Below, in pieces: positions 12,111 to 21,029 of a stretch of 64,000 bases of DNA. The stretch's first letter is position 1, and each line of letters begins with the position of its first letter. Both the position numbers and the translations under genes were made by a program. This DNA is from Telmatactis stephensoni. Its lineage: Eukaryota; Cnidaria; Anthozoa; Actiniaria; Isophelliidae. The notes beneath the pieces were generated by a model. The model searched no databases. It worked only from the letters and a program-made list of their open reading frames with translations, and had not been told where the DNA came from. The DNA lies in contig JALIZF010001549.1 in NCBI GenBank assembly GCA_029948255.1, forward strand, positions 62,001 through 126,000, read 5' to 3'.

Positions 12111-13370
12111 ATGTCAAAACAACCAGGATTAGCACAAAACAGAGCAGTGAGAGGGTCCTATAAAGGACATTGCACACAAGACATCGAGCGCGCGGATCGA
12201 ATAATGTCGGACACAGAACCAAATATCACAGAATTGAACGCTATTGTCGATCGCTTATCAAGACGCATGGAAGAAATCACGAACCTGGATAACAATATTC
12301 TCAACGATTTGGAGGAAGAAGAGGCCATTACAAAGGAAACAGATCAAGCGCTAACCTTTCAAGACAACGTCCACTTCAGCCTAATGAAGATAAATGATTT
12401 CATCGGAAGCAAAATACAACCAACGATGAGCCCGTTCTGCTTTAGTAACAATGTCAAATCACTCAAAACACATATTAACCTTCCAAAATTACACATTCAA
12501 CCCTTTGACGGCAACCCATTGGAATGGTTAACATTCTGGGACAGCTTCAGCAACGCTGTACACGGACACGACGACTTAAGCGCCACTGACAAGATGAACT
12601 ATCTGAAAGGGCTTATAACGGGCGACGCAGCGCGCGCAATCTCGGGGCTGCCGACTACGTCACAAAACTACGAAAAGGCCATTGAAATGCTGACCCAACG
12701 CTTCGAAAGAAAACAAGTCCTGATCAACGCGCAAATGGAATCAAAATCATAAAATCAACAATCCCACTACAGATACAACACGCTTACGAAAATTCTATGA
12801 TCAATGCGAAAGCAACATCCGCGCCTTGGAAACGCTTGACGTAAAAACAGATTCATACGGAAGCCTATTGATTCCGATCTTACTCAAAAAACTACCCGAA
12901 GAATTGCGTTGCGTGATCTTAAGAGCAAACACGGAAGCATTCAGCTCACTAAACGAACTAAGAACAGCCTTGCGCAAAGAAATCGAGACAAGAGAAAACA
13001 GTCAGATCATAAACGAAAACGTTACACTTGAAGAAACGGACGACGTGATGGTCCCAGCAGCCAGTACACTACTCGCGAAATCACACCAACACAAAGTAGA
13101 ACGACTACACAATCAAACGACCTCACAGCGTCCCCAACAGACCAGGCCTTGCATCTACTGCGACGAAAACCATCGCCCAGGCAAATGCACTACTGCAAAA
13201 ACAGCGGAGCAAAGAAGACGAATCTTAAGTCAGAAACGAAGATGCTTTAACTGCCTGAGATCAGGACACAACAAATACCAATGTCGGTCTAAAGGACGCT
13301 GCCTAAACTGCGAACCAAACGCAACCAAGAAAGAATCGGCGAGTCAACAGAAAAGAAACAAGAAACACGC
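12111..13370 (+). pseudogene. gag region of BEL/Pao (frameshifted)
   Basis: The first frame (12111-12752) encodes a DUF1759-type capsid region, recognisable by LPKLHIQPFDGNPLEWLTFW and the following HGHDDLSATDKMNYLKGL. At about 12750 the frame shifts and homology continues (FYDQCESNIRALETLDV) to two zinc-knuckle-like motifs near 13150 and 13240 (CIYCDENHRPGKC; CFNCLRSGHNKYQC). A second frame change follows near 13370, where a 27-bp unit is tandemly duplicated (13373-13426). These proteins package element RNA into particles; here they cannot be made as one chain. Confidence 0.8.
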
Positions 13371-13919
13371 ATGGACAATGCTAAACAATCAAATGCCTTG
13401 GACAATGCTAAACAATCAAATGCCTTGTCAGCAACGACACACACAAACGCACCATTACAAACCACAATGGCCACAGCAATAGGACCAACAAGACATTACC
13501 AAGCACGCATACTCGTAGACACCGGGTCACAGAGAACATTCATAACACAACATTTACAGGAGATACTTCATCTCAAAGCTACTGAACACCCAGTGCTCGA
13601 CATAAACACATTCGGGACAACAGAAAGCACAACGAAAACTTACGAAGTCGTCACACTCTCACTCAAGGCAGGAAACCAAGTACTCAAAATGTCAGCTCTA
13701 GTCACGCCGATTATTTGCCCTCCCCTTCCAGACAACAGGCATCAAGCCAACATCCTTCAAGAATTCAAAATGCTTAAAATCGCAGACTCAGCTCAAGATA
13801 CAGATAATGACAACGTAGACATCCTCGTAGGAAATGACAATTACGCCCAAATCATTATCGGAAATACAATTAAGTCAAAAGACGAACGATGGATGGCCAC
13901 AGAAAGCAAATGTGGATGA
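13371..13919 (+). pseudogene. Aspartic protease region of BEL/Pao
   Basis: A retroviral-type aspartic protease with the catalytic motif LVDTGSQRTFI (about codons 47-57) and a DUF1758-like fold. The frame ends at an in-frame TGA (13917-13919) and continues in the same frame into the reverse-transcriptase region four bases on. It would normally cleave the Gag-Pol polyprotein. Confidence 0.8.
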
Positions 13920-13922
13920 TTA

Positions 13923-14930
13923 TTGTCCGGGCCAACACCCAACACCTCTCTCGACAAGACACTGAGTACCATATGTCAGGAAACAGACGATAAAACACTT
14001 AAAGACGACGAGCTCAACGAAACACTTAAGAAGTTCTGGGAAATAAGCAAAATTCCTGAAGAATGCAGAGAAAACGCAATAGACGTCCAAAAGCATTTTG
14101 AAGAAACAATCACATTCAACCCAGAGACTAAGCGATACAACGTAAGACTTCCATGGAAAGACAACAGACATGATCTCCCAACGAACTACACACTAGCCAG
14201 AAAGAGACTAAACAACTTGCAACACACTCTAGGAAAAAGAGACCCAGGCCTTATACACAAGTACAAGAAACAACTCCTGGACCAGCTGAGGAAAGGATTT
14301 ATCGAACAACTGCACGACCCAAGCAAACACCTAGGAATCGTTCACTACATACCACATTTTCCAGTCTTCAAAGAAAGCACGACCATAGCCATGAGAATTG
14401 TGTACGACGCTTCAGCACAAACATCACGTCTTCACACCGGACCCAACCTGATGCAACAACTCGAAGGGATATGGCTGAGATTCCGACTACACAAAATAGC
14501 ATTCATAGCGGACATCGAGAAAGCTTTTCTTCAAATAGAGCTCAATACCGAAGATTGAGACGCGACCAGATTTCTCTGGCTCAAGGACATAAACCGATCG
14601 GCAAACAGCCCTGGCAACCTTATCACTTACAGATTCTGTCGTATCCTTTTTGGAGCCGCCCCATCACCCTACCTGCTAAACGCCACCATCCAATACCACC
14701 TCACTAAGGAAGGAGGCTGGGTATCAAAAAACTTATAACGATCGATATACATGGACAACGTAGTAACTGGGTCAAATAGCGAAGCTGAAGCCATGCAATA
14801 CTACAAAACATCGAGAAACGCAGTCAAAAAAGCTAACATGAATCTACGTCAATGGACAAGTAACTCTACCATTCTCAACAACAAGGCTCGATCAGACAAA
14901 GTAGACGCAGACCTGAAAGTCAAAGTTAAA
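13923..14930 (+). pseudogene. Reverse transcriptase region of BEL/Pao, two internal stops
   Basis: Same frame as the protease. It shows LPTNYTLARKRL, YIPHFPVFKE, RIVYDASAQT, FIADIEKAFLQIEL and the catalytic box YMDN (near 14747). In-frame stops lie at 14556-14558 (TGA) and about 14736-14738 (TAA). Homology breaks off at about 14925, and the end of the reverse transcriptase plus the start of RNase H are missing, an apparent deletion of several hundred bases. The element therefore lacks a full polymerase. Confidence 0.82.
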
Positions 14931-15797
14931 CGAAACGAAAACCACATTTGTTATGTCAAAACGCAAAGTAGCGCCCACCAAACAGCAATCCTTACCCCGA
15001 CTAGAGCTACTTGGAACACTTCGTGGAGCCAAAATAGCTAACTACCTCTCTAAGAGCGTCCTACAACACCTCCATCCGTTTCAAACAATAATGTGGAGTG
15101 ACTCTCAAATCGCCCTCTCTTGGATATCAAGCACAAAAATACTACGCCAAGCATTTATCCGAAGCAGAGTTCAACTCATTAAAGACTATGTACCACAAGC
15201 TATATGGAGACACTGTCTATCGACACAAAATCCTGCCGACCTTATCACCAGAGGCTTGACGGCCGAAACTTCATGGAAAAGAAAAAGGAATGGCTTGAAG
15301 GGCCATCCTGGCTCACGCAACCTCCAGAGAAATGGCCAACCACACCCACAACTGAAAAAAGTACAACCTCAGAAAATGGAGACAGCACTGAAGGAACCAA
15401 TACAAACGTCCTCAACACTCAAGAAACATTCAGCATACTCAAAGTTATCGATATTGATAACTACAACGACTTTACGAAATTTCTCAGGGTCACCGCCCTC
15501 GATAAAGGCTTCCTCAGACCTACAACAGAACAACATAAAGCAAAAGGAATTATCACTGCAATGGACATCAAAAACCCACACGACCACATAGTGAAGTCTG
15601 TCCAACAGAAATGTTTTCGAGACCTCATCACTTATCTTGAACGAAAGAGCAAAGTTAAAACTAAACACCCAGCAATAATCTCACAACTTGGCCTCTATCT
15701 AGACGACGACAATATACTACGTTGCAGAGGTAGACGTCAATACGCAAACCTACCTTACGATACAAGATTTCCTGTACTCATCCCAAAGCAACACCAA
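14931..15797 (+). pseudogene. RNase H and linker region of BEL/Pao (frameshifted)
   Basis: It resumes with VMSKRKVAPTKQQSLPRLEL and MWSDSQIALSWISS, typical of the RNase H segment of BEL/Pao polyproteins, then NPADLITRGL. A frameshift at about 15270 moves into the frame carrying EWLEGPSWL and RCRGRRQYANLPYDT. A further frame change near 15797 leads into the integrase. Confidence 0.75.
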
Positions 15798-16430
15798 TAG
15801 CAACACTTATCGCACGAGATGTGCATAAAATAGTGATGCACAGCGGAGTACGCGAAACGCTTACACAACTTAGACAGTCATACTGGATTCCCCAAGGACG
15901 TCAACTTGTGAAAAAGGCGATCAAAACATGTGTAAAATGCCGAAATGTAGAAGGTCCACCATTCCGCTCAGCCGCTCCTCCACCTCTTCCAAAGCTAAGA
16001 GTTGACGCATAACAGCCATTTCAAGTTACCGGAATAGACTACGCAGGCCCATTATATGTGAACAATATTAAGAAAGAAAACGTCAAGGTATTCGTATGTC
16101 TTTTCACTTGCGCTGCAACACGCGCTATTCACTTCGAGTTAGTAGAAGACCAAACAAGCCGTGCCTTCAAACGCGCTTTCACAAGGTTTATAAGCAGACG
16201 TGGAATGCCAGCTACTATTATATCTGATAATGCCAAGACATTCAAAGCAGGCTCTCAAGAACTTATGCGCCTTACGACGAAAATACTTGAAACGGACGAA
16301 ACTCAAAGATTTCTTTCAAACAATGGAATAGAGTGGAAATTTATAACGGAACGAGCCCCATGGTGGGGTGGTTTGTATGAGAGACTCATCGGCCCGGTTA
16401 AAAGAAGACTGGAAAAAAAACATTAGGAAA
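15798..16430 (+). pseudogene. Integrase of BEL/Pao
   Basis: The zinc-binding region (HKIVMHSGVRETLTQLRQSY, CVKCRN) is followed by an in-frame TAA (16010-16012) and the DDE core: GIDYAGPL, then SDNAKTFKAGS, then the last acidic residue in WWGGLYERLIGPVKRRLE. It would insert element DNA into the genome. The frame is lost in an eight-adenine run at 16413-16420. Confidence 0.82.
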
Positions 16431-17094
16431 GGCATCACTTAATGCCATTGAGCTGCAAACAATACTTGCAGAGGTTGAAGCAACTCTCAACAGTCGCCCA
16501 CTTACCTTTCCATACACGACAACGACGGACCGCCTCTCACCCCGTCCCACTTCTTGTGCGGTCATAGACTGCTGGACCTGCCACACATTGAGAACTCAGA
16601 AGAAGACCCAGAATACGAGCCCGGGTCGTCGTCTAAAGACTTAACAAAAAGAGAAAATTACCACCGTCTTATGATGCAAAATTTCTGGAGAAGTGTGGAG
16701 GAGAGAATACCTAACCAGCCTCAGAGAGCATCACTCTTCTCTCAAAAGCTAAAGCCATATCAGGAGAAACAGTGGCCGAGGGAAACGTCGTCCTCATACA
16801 CGACGATACGCCACGTAATAAATGGAAACTCGGTATTATCACCAATTACATCGTGGCAAGGACGGTTTCGTACGTGCTGTGACCTTAAAGACTAAAGGAA
16901 GCGACATCTCAAGACCAGTAGAAAAACTATACCCAATAGAGGTATCAACGGATGCCTACCAACGGAACGATGAACGTCCTAAAAACGTTGCGGAGGACAC
17001 TTCGGTGGAGGAAGACACTTCAAAGTCCGAACGACCTGTCCGAGCTGCGGCAAAAAGAGCTGCAGATAGGATAAAGGAACTTTCACAGCTTTAA
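16431..17094 (+). pseudogene. C-terminal tail of BEL/Pao pol (DUF5641-like)
   Basis: Homology passes through three frames: ILAEVEATLNSRPLTF (about 16470-16510), HRLLDLPHIENSEEDPE (16554 onward), then DGFVRAVTLKTK and RPVEKLYPIE before the final TAA at 17092-17094. The last block is characteristic of the BEL/Pao C-terminus. The frame changes near 16530 and 16690 are disabling. Confidence 0.75.
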
Positions 17095-17193
17095 TAACCT
17101 TTTTTTTCACTACCATTAATAATGACTGTACCTTTTCGTAACAATTATAAAACTGTAAATAAGAAAAATGACACTTCATCGCCCGTCCGGGAG

Positions 17194-17314
17194 AGTGTCA
17201 TAGATCAATATTATCCTAGATCGCTTACGTCATCAATGATGTAATTAGTGATTAATCAGTTGTTGTTCTCCCAATGAATCACGTACCGCGACCGCTCTGT
17301 GTGACGTCTCCTAA
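17194..17314 (+). repeat. 3' LTR of the BEL/Pao element
   Basis: It follows a purine-rich tract (GTCCGGGAGAG) and starts TGTCATAGATC. It matches the 5' LTR from ACGTCATCAATGATG to the end. Confidence 0.75.
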
Positions 17315-17825
17315 TCAGATGGAGCATCCTGAAAAGTAATATGAGACTCAACATTTTTACAACCATTGGGCCATTGTTTTTTTATAAAAAAGGTATTTGG
17401 GTATGATAGGGTTTTGTAAATAGTTGTCCAGAAATTTTCATGTACCCTTACCGATCGACAGTAGTTATCATTAACATCAATCACTGCTCATGTGCATCTA
17501 TACAACTGCTGGCCTTTACAGCAACTTTCTTTCTAAGCTCATAAACGGGGGGTGCCAAACTGCTCTGGAAATATATGGTGTAGACGGAATTAAAGAAAAC
17601 TCTTTGACTAGACAACCGCAATTGTAAGAAGCAAAAGGTTCAAATAAGAAGTTCCAATTCATGTACGAGACATTGTAATGGTCTCTGGGTTTCTCGTGTC
17701 AAGTTGTTAGTGGTCAAAGTTAAAGAGGTGCACCCAAGAAAGGATTGTTCGTACAGGTACCGTCAGAACACAGCGAGGCCTTCGCAACAGACCACTACAG
17801 CGTTAAGATGATTTATAAGGTAAAA
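17315..17825. other. Intergenic, nothing recognised
   Basis: No coding motif, exon or repeat structure was seen. Confidence 0.4.
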
Positions 17826-18085
17826 AAAGGTAAAGCTCTGTATTTAACGTCGGAAGTTCCTTTAGCTACAAGCAACGCTATAAGCTAGTCTCCCAGGAAG
17901 CCGACGGTGCGCTCATTCTACCCCCCTCTTTCCATCAGTGCTCCGTTTTAAGGGTATTTAAAGCTAATTAAAGCTACACGGAAAGGAAAGAAGTCGAAAC
18001 AAGGATGTGAGATCTGGGGATCGAACTAGGGACCTCTCGCACCGAAGGCCGCGCACTAACCAACTGTGCCATCCTTGTATCTAAA
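17826..18085 (-). mobile_element. tRNA-derived SINE
   Basis: On the minus strand the head carries an A box (TGGCACAGTTGG, 18060-18071) and, about 35 bases later, a B box (AGTTCGATCCC, 18017-18027). These are internal RNA polymerase III promoter elements in tRNA spacing. An unrelated body of about 180 bp follows, ending in a T-rich tail near 17826 (as read on minus). No cloverleaf with a proper anticodon arm is apparent, so this is a SINE and not a tRNA gene. Confidence 0.65.
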
Positions 18086-18089
18086 ATAC

Positions 18090-18575
18090 TGTAAGGTACT
18101 GAAAGGTGGATCGAGGACTTTTCCCCGAATGGTGGGAAAAGGCATCTATCAATCAAAACTGAACAGCGTAACGTTGTAATCCATGTATGAGTGAATCTGA
18201 TGTTGTACCCCAGAGTAGGGGGGGGGGGGGGGGGGGGAGAGAATGTTCCGGCCCAGTATCAAAGTAGAAGTGGAAGAACAACCACAAGCCCAAAGAGACT
18301 AGACTTATGGTATCGCACTACCACACCCCCCCACACCCCCCAGTTGAGAAATATTTTGTAGTCCCTTCGATCGATTTTCATTCTACCATTGCTTTACCGG
18401 CAAATACACCCACGCGCTGGCTATAGAACGAACTCGAAATTCTTCATACAACACTCAGTTATGGCCTCGTGCTGTATTTGATTGTCATGTTATGTAATCC
18501 ACCAAAATCCTGGCGAAGTAATATGTTTGGGAAATTAGTAATTCCCTAGAACACACGAATGGTATGAAAACTCAC
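18090..18575. other. Intergenic, poly-G tract and SRCR-flanking sequence
   Basis: A G run of about 20 lies at 18218-18237. From about 18500 the sequence resembles the flank of exon A at 10.1 kb. Confidence 0.5.
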
Positions 18576-18860
18576 CCACTTGCACGTAACACCAACGTCA
18601 TTGCTATGGTAACGACAGCCAATTCCCCATCAATTATGACTACAGTAATTAATGGACATTTATGCCTTTGACAGGACTAAAGTTTGAGTGTTCGACAACT
18701 TGAACTCCAGGATATCCAAGCATACGACAAACCCCCTCAGCGTCGTTCTTGTCCCATCCACTATTGCATACATTACCCCACGCACCACGGTACCTGACTT
18801 CAAATCGACCAGAATTGGGTGACGTTCCTCCAGCTAATCGAACTTGAACTGGCAGAGGAG
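18576..18860 (-). pseudogene. SRCR exon A, unit 3, internal deletion
   Basis: The acceptor and first half are open (VRLAGGTSPNSGRFEV, RYRGAWGNVCNSGWDKNDAE, VCRMLGYPGVQVVEH). After FSPVKGI roughly 45-50 bases are absent compared with other A exons, removing the third cysteine and shifting into stops. The donor GTGAGT is still present. Confidence 0.8.
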
Positions 18861-18932
18861 CTGTAAATGGAATAAGTAAACCTCAATTGACCGTTATCAA
18901 GTATTTCAATTTACTTCTAAACGGCTTCTCAC

Positions 18933-19875
18933 CTTTTTTCACTTGGCAAACCACACCGGCATGTTCGCGACTGCCACAGTACTAGTTATGTACTGACCAT
19001 CCCCTGTGTGCACATTTTGCAATCGAACTTTCTTTTCTCACGATGGTGCGTCAAAAAGGTTTGATTTCCTCCCACTTGGTTCACAAAGTTTTGTAGAACT
19101 GTCTGATTGTAACGAAACGTGTCATCAAGGTAGATTGAGTAAATCCACATTTAACAAACTTGATGGCTCACTTGCGACTGTCATGGTGACATCATAATGA
19201 CATACAAATTTGGAGCCAAAATTAAGAATTTTGAAATTGATTTTTACTTATTATCCAAAAATGTTCTTTGGTCAAAATGATGCATCCCAGTGAAAACCCC
19301 ATGTAAATCCGATAAATGGTTCAAAAGATATGATTGATTAAAGAAATTTGAAATTCCCGCCACTCTAACAATTTATAATCAAAGTCAGATGGAAACAAAG
19401 TGAATAATGCATTAAAACAAATTTGTAGCTTTTTGACTTGGGAATTTTTGTGTCACGTGGAGTATTACGTCATTTCCTTATACATGTGACGTCATATATG
19501 GTGAATTATCGGATTTACATGGGGTTTTCACTGAAATGCATCATTTTGACCAAAGAATATTTTTGGATAGTTAGTCAAATCAATTTCAAAATTCTTAATT
19601 TTGGCGCTAGATTTGTACGTCATTTATGACGTCACCCTGACAGTCCCAAGTGAGATATAGAGTTTGTTAAATGTGGACTACCTCAAACTACCTTGACAAG
19701 TTTTGTTGCATACAAGTCATTCTTGCGCATTCTACAAATTTTTGTTGACCCGGAAAACATTATATCCCATTCATCATCACAGACTACTGCTTCCCATAGA
19801 GGACCCTTTGTACTTGATTTCCACTTAAACTGCAGAATTACTTTGACTTCCAGACAAACGGATCGGCAGGACTTC
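18933..19875 (-). pseudogene. SRCR exon B, unit 3, split by a fold-back element
   Basis: The 3' part (18933 to about 19037; matches to HAGVVC and the AAAG/GTGAG donor) and the 5' part (about 19715-19875; GAGxVEIKYKG-like and WD region, with stops) are separated by about 680 bp containing the fold-back element at 19108-19710. Both parts carry further substitutions. Confidence 0.7.
19108..19710. mobile_element. Fold-back MITE with about 205-bp inverted repeats
   Basis: Arms 19108-19315 and 19506-19710 are inverted copies at roughly 85-90% identity by eye (shared blocks such as AATTAAGAATTTTGAAATTG and CCCCATGTAAATCCGATAA), around a spacer of about 190 bp. It has no coding capacity and is inserted in an SRCR exon. 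Confidence 0.82.
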
Positions 19876-19879
19876 ATGG

Positions 19880-20047
19880 ATTTCTGCTCCGAAAGACACA
19901 ATTAGTGATTTAAAATTTAAATTTACTACGGCTACGCTTGCTAGTAATTACTTCACTTGCTACGTTAACTACAGTTACCACGCTTGCAACAGTTACTACA
20001 ATTGCTACGCTTGCTACCGTAGTAGTCAGTAATCGTTAGTAATCATT
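19880..20047. other. Low-complexity TTACTACGGCTACGCTTGCTA-like stretch
   Basis: Degenerate repetition of GCTACGCTTGC and AGTTAC words; no gene. Confidence 0.5.
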
Positions 20048-20716
20048 TTTACTCGTGCCCAGGCCGCAAGGCCGGCACGAGTCTAGGTTTACCTTTTCTA
20101 TCTATCGTCTAGGTCGCAAATGTGCAAACCGAGCAGAGACTGGGGAAGAGGCCTAGCACGTTTTGGAAATCATGCGACAACGTGACTTGCCTCGACTCCG
20201 AAGGTACTTATTGCTGGGTTTTGAACTTCTGTCGTCTTTGATTTACGATTATGGTGAATTTCTTGACTTTTCGTTTCAAAGATACAAGCGTTGAAATATG
20301 CTGACATTTTAGTAAGAAATGTATTGGCCGCCATGTTGGCGTACCACGACTCGGTACACCATGAAATAACAAGAGTCAAAATCATGCCCTAACTGCATCT
20401 AATTCACATATTCTGATAACTATGTTTACAAAATACAATTTACTTCAATGGACCAAGCCAAATACATATTATTTTCTGTCGATTTGCTTGTTTTAAGTGT
20501 CCATCTGTGAGTGTGACAGTATTGCGTGACAGAAGAAACTAACAATCAGCCCAAATTTTCAGGAGCAAGTTCTTTCTTTGATGTATACAAAAAATACTAA
20601 GGAGCCAGGTTTTAGCAATATATAGTTTACATTCTAGCCTTTTGATGACGTCATGTGCCCACAAAGAATACGAATGAATACCACGCCAGGCTCAATTCTA
20701 CCTGGGCACGAGTAAA
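20048..20716. mobile_element. Non-autonomous DNA element, TIR ACTCGTGCCCAGG
   Basis: The ends TTTACTCGTGCCCAGG (20048-20063) and CCTGGGCACGAGTAAA (20701-20716) are perfect 16-bp inverted repeats. Inside the left end is a further hairpin (GTGCC..GGCAC). The same end structure recurs, truncated, at 38588-38626. No transposase frame. Confidence 0.75.
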
Positions 20717-20810
20717 CGCACCATTGTGCGTCTAGTTTTAAAGTAGTTCGTCATGTCAAAACTGAAACTGCTACTTGCAATTGGCGGATATACTATATAT
20801 ATACTCTCAA

Positions 20811-21020
20811 ATACAGCTCCATAGATTTGGAGACGCACCGCTTAAACTGATCGGAGCAGCAATCTACATTCATATTACAGATGTATGTGAACACGCCACT
20901 ACACAACTAGTAATGTCAAAGTCAAAATTGACTCCAATAAAGACAGTATCATTGCCTCCACTCGAAACATTAGCAGCAGTAGTAAATTCAAAACTTATCA
21001 CGTACGTTTCAGATAAATAG
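20811..21020 (+). pseudogene. BEL/Pao RNase H fragment
   Basis: A short open frame reads RFGDAPLK, GAAIYIHI, TTQLVMSKSKLTPIKTVSLP and LAAVVNSKLITYVSD. This is the segment of BEL/Pao polyproteins that precedes and overlaps the RNase H active region, distinct in sequence from the element at 12-17 kb. Isolated relic without LTRs. Confidence 0.7.
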
Positions 21021-21029
21021 AAAGTCAGT

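Larger units (their letters stand above)
11974..17314 (+). mobile_element. BEL/Pao LTR retrotransposon, 5.3 kb, disabled
   Basis: The order is LTR, primer-binding site, gag, protease, reverse transcriptase, RNase H, integrase, DUF5641-like tail, polypurine stretch, LTR. The two LTRs are nearly identical over about 87 bp at their 3' ends (12000-12086 and 17229-17314; one indel and one substitution), suggesting a recent insertion. Yet the coding region has at least four in-frame stops, several frameshifts and one large deletion, so this copy either decayed rapidly or was copied by proteins from another element. LTRs of only about 115-120 bp are short for the group. I could not find a convincing target duplication. 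Confidence 0.88.

Noticed and set aside
13920..14171. Minus-strand frames over the BEL gag and pol region (also 15369-15668, 16398-16586)
   Set aside because: Antisense shadows of the recognised polyprotein.
12008..17314. Infectious retrovirus with an env gene
   Set aside because: No envelope-like frame between integrase and the 3' LTR; the tail is the usual DUF5641-like BEL/Pao C-terminus.
18002..18076. tRNA gene
   Set aside because: A and B boxes are present, but there is no credible anticodon arm or acceptor stem, and a SINE body follows.
20170..20385. 71-codon minus-strand frame inside the ACTCGTGCCC element as a transposase
   Set aside because: Too short, no DDE or DNA-binding motif.
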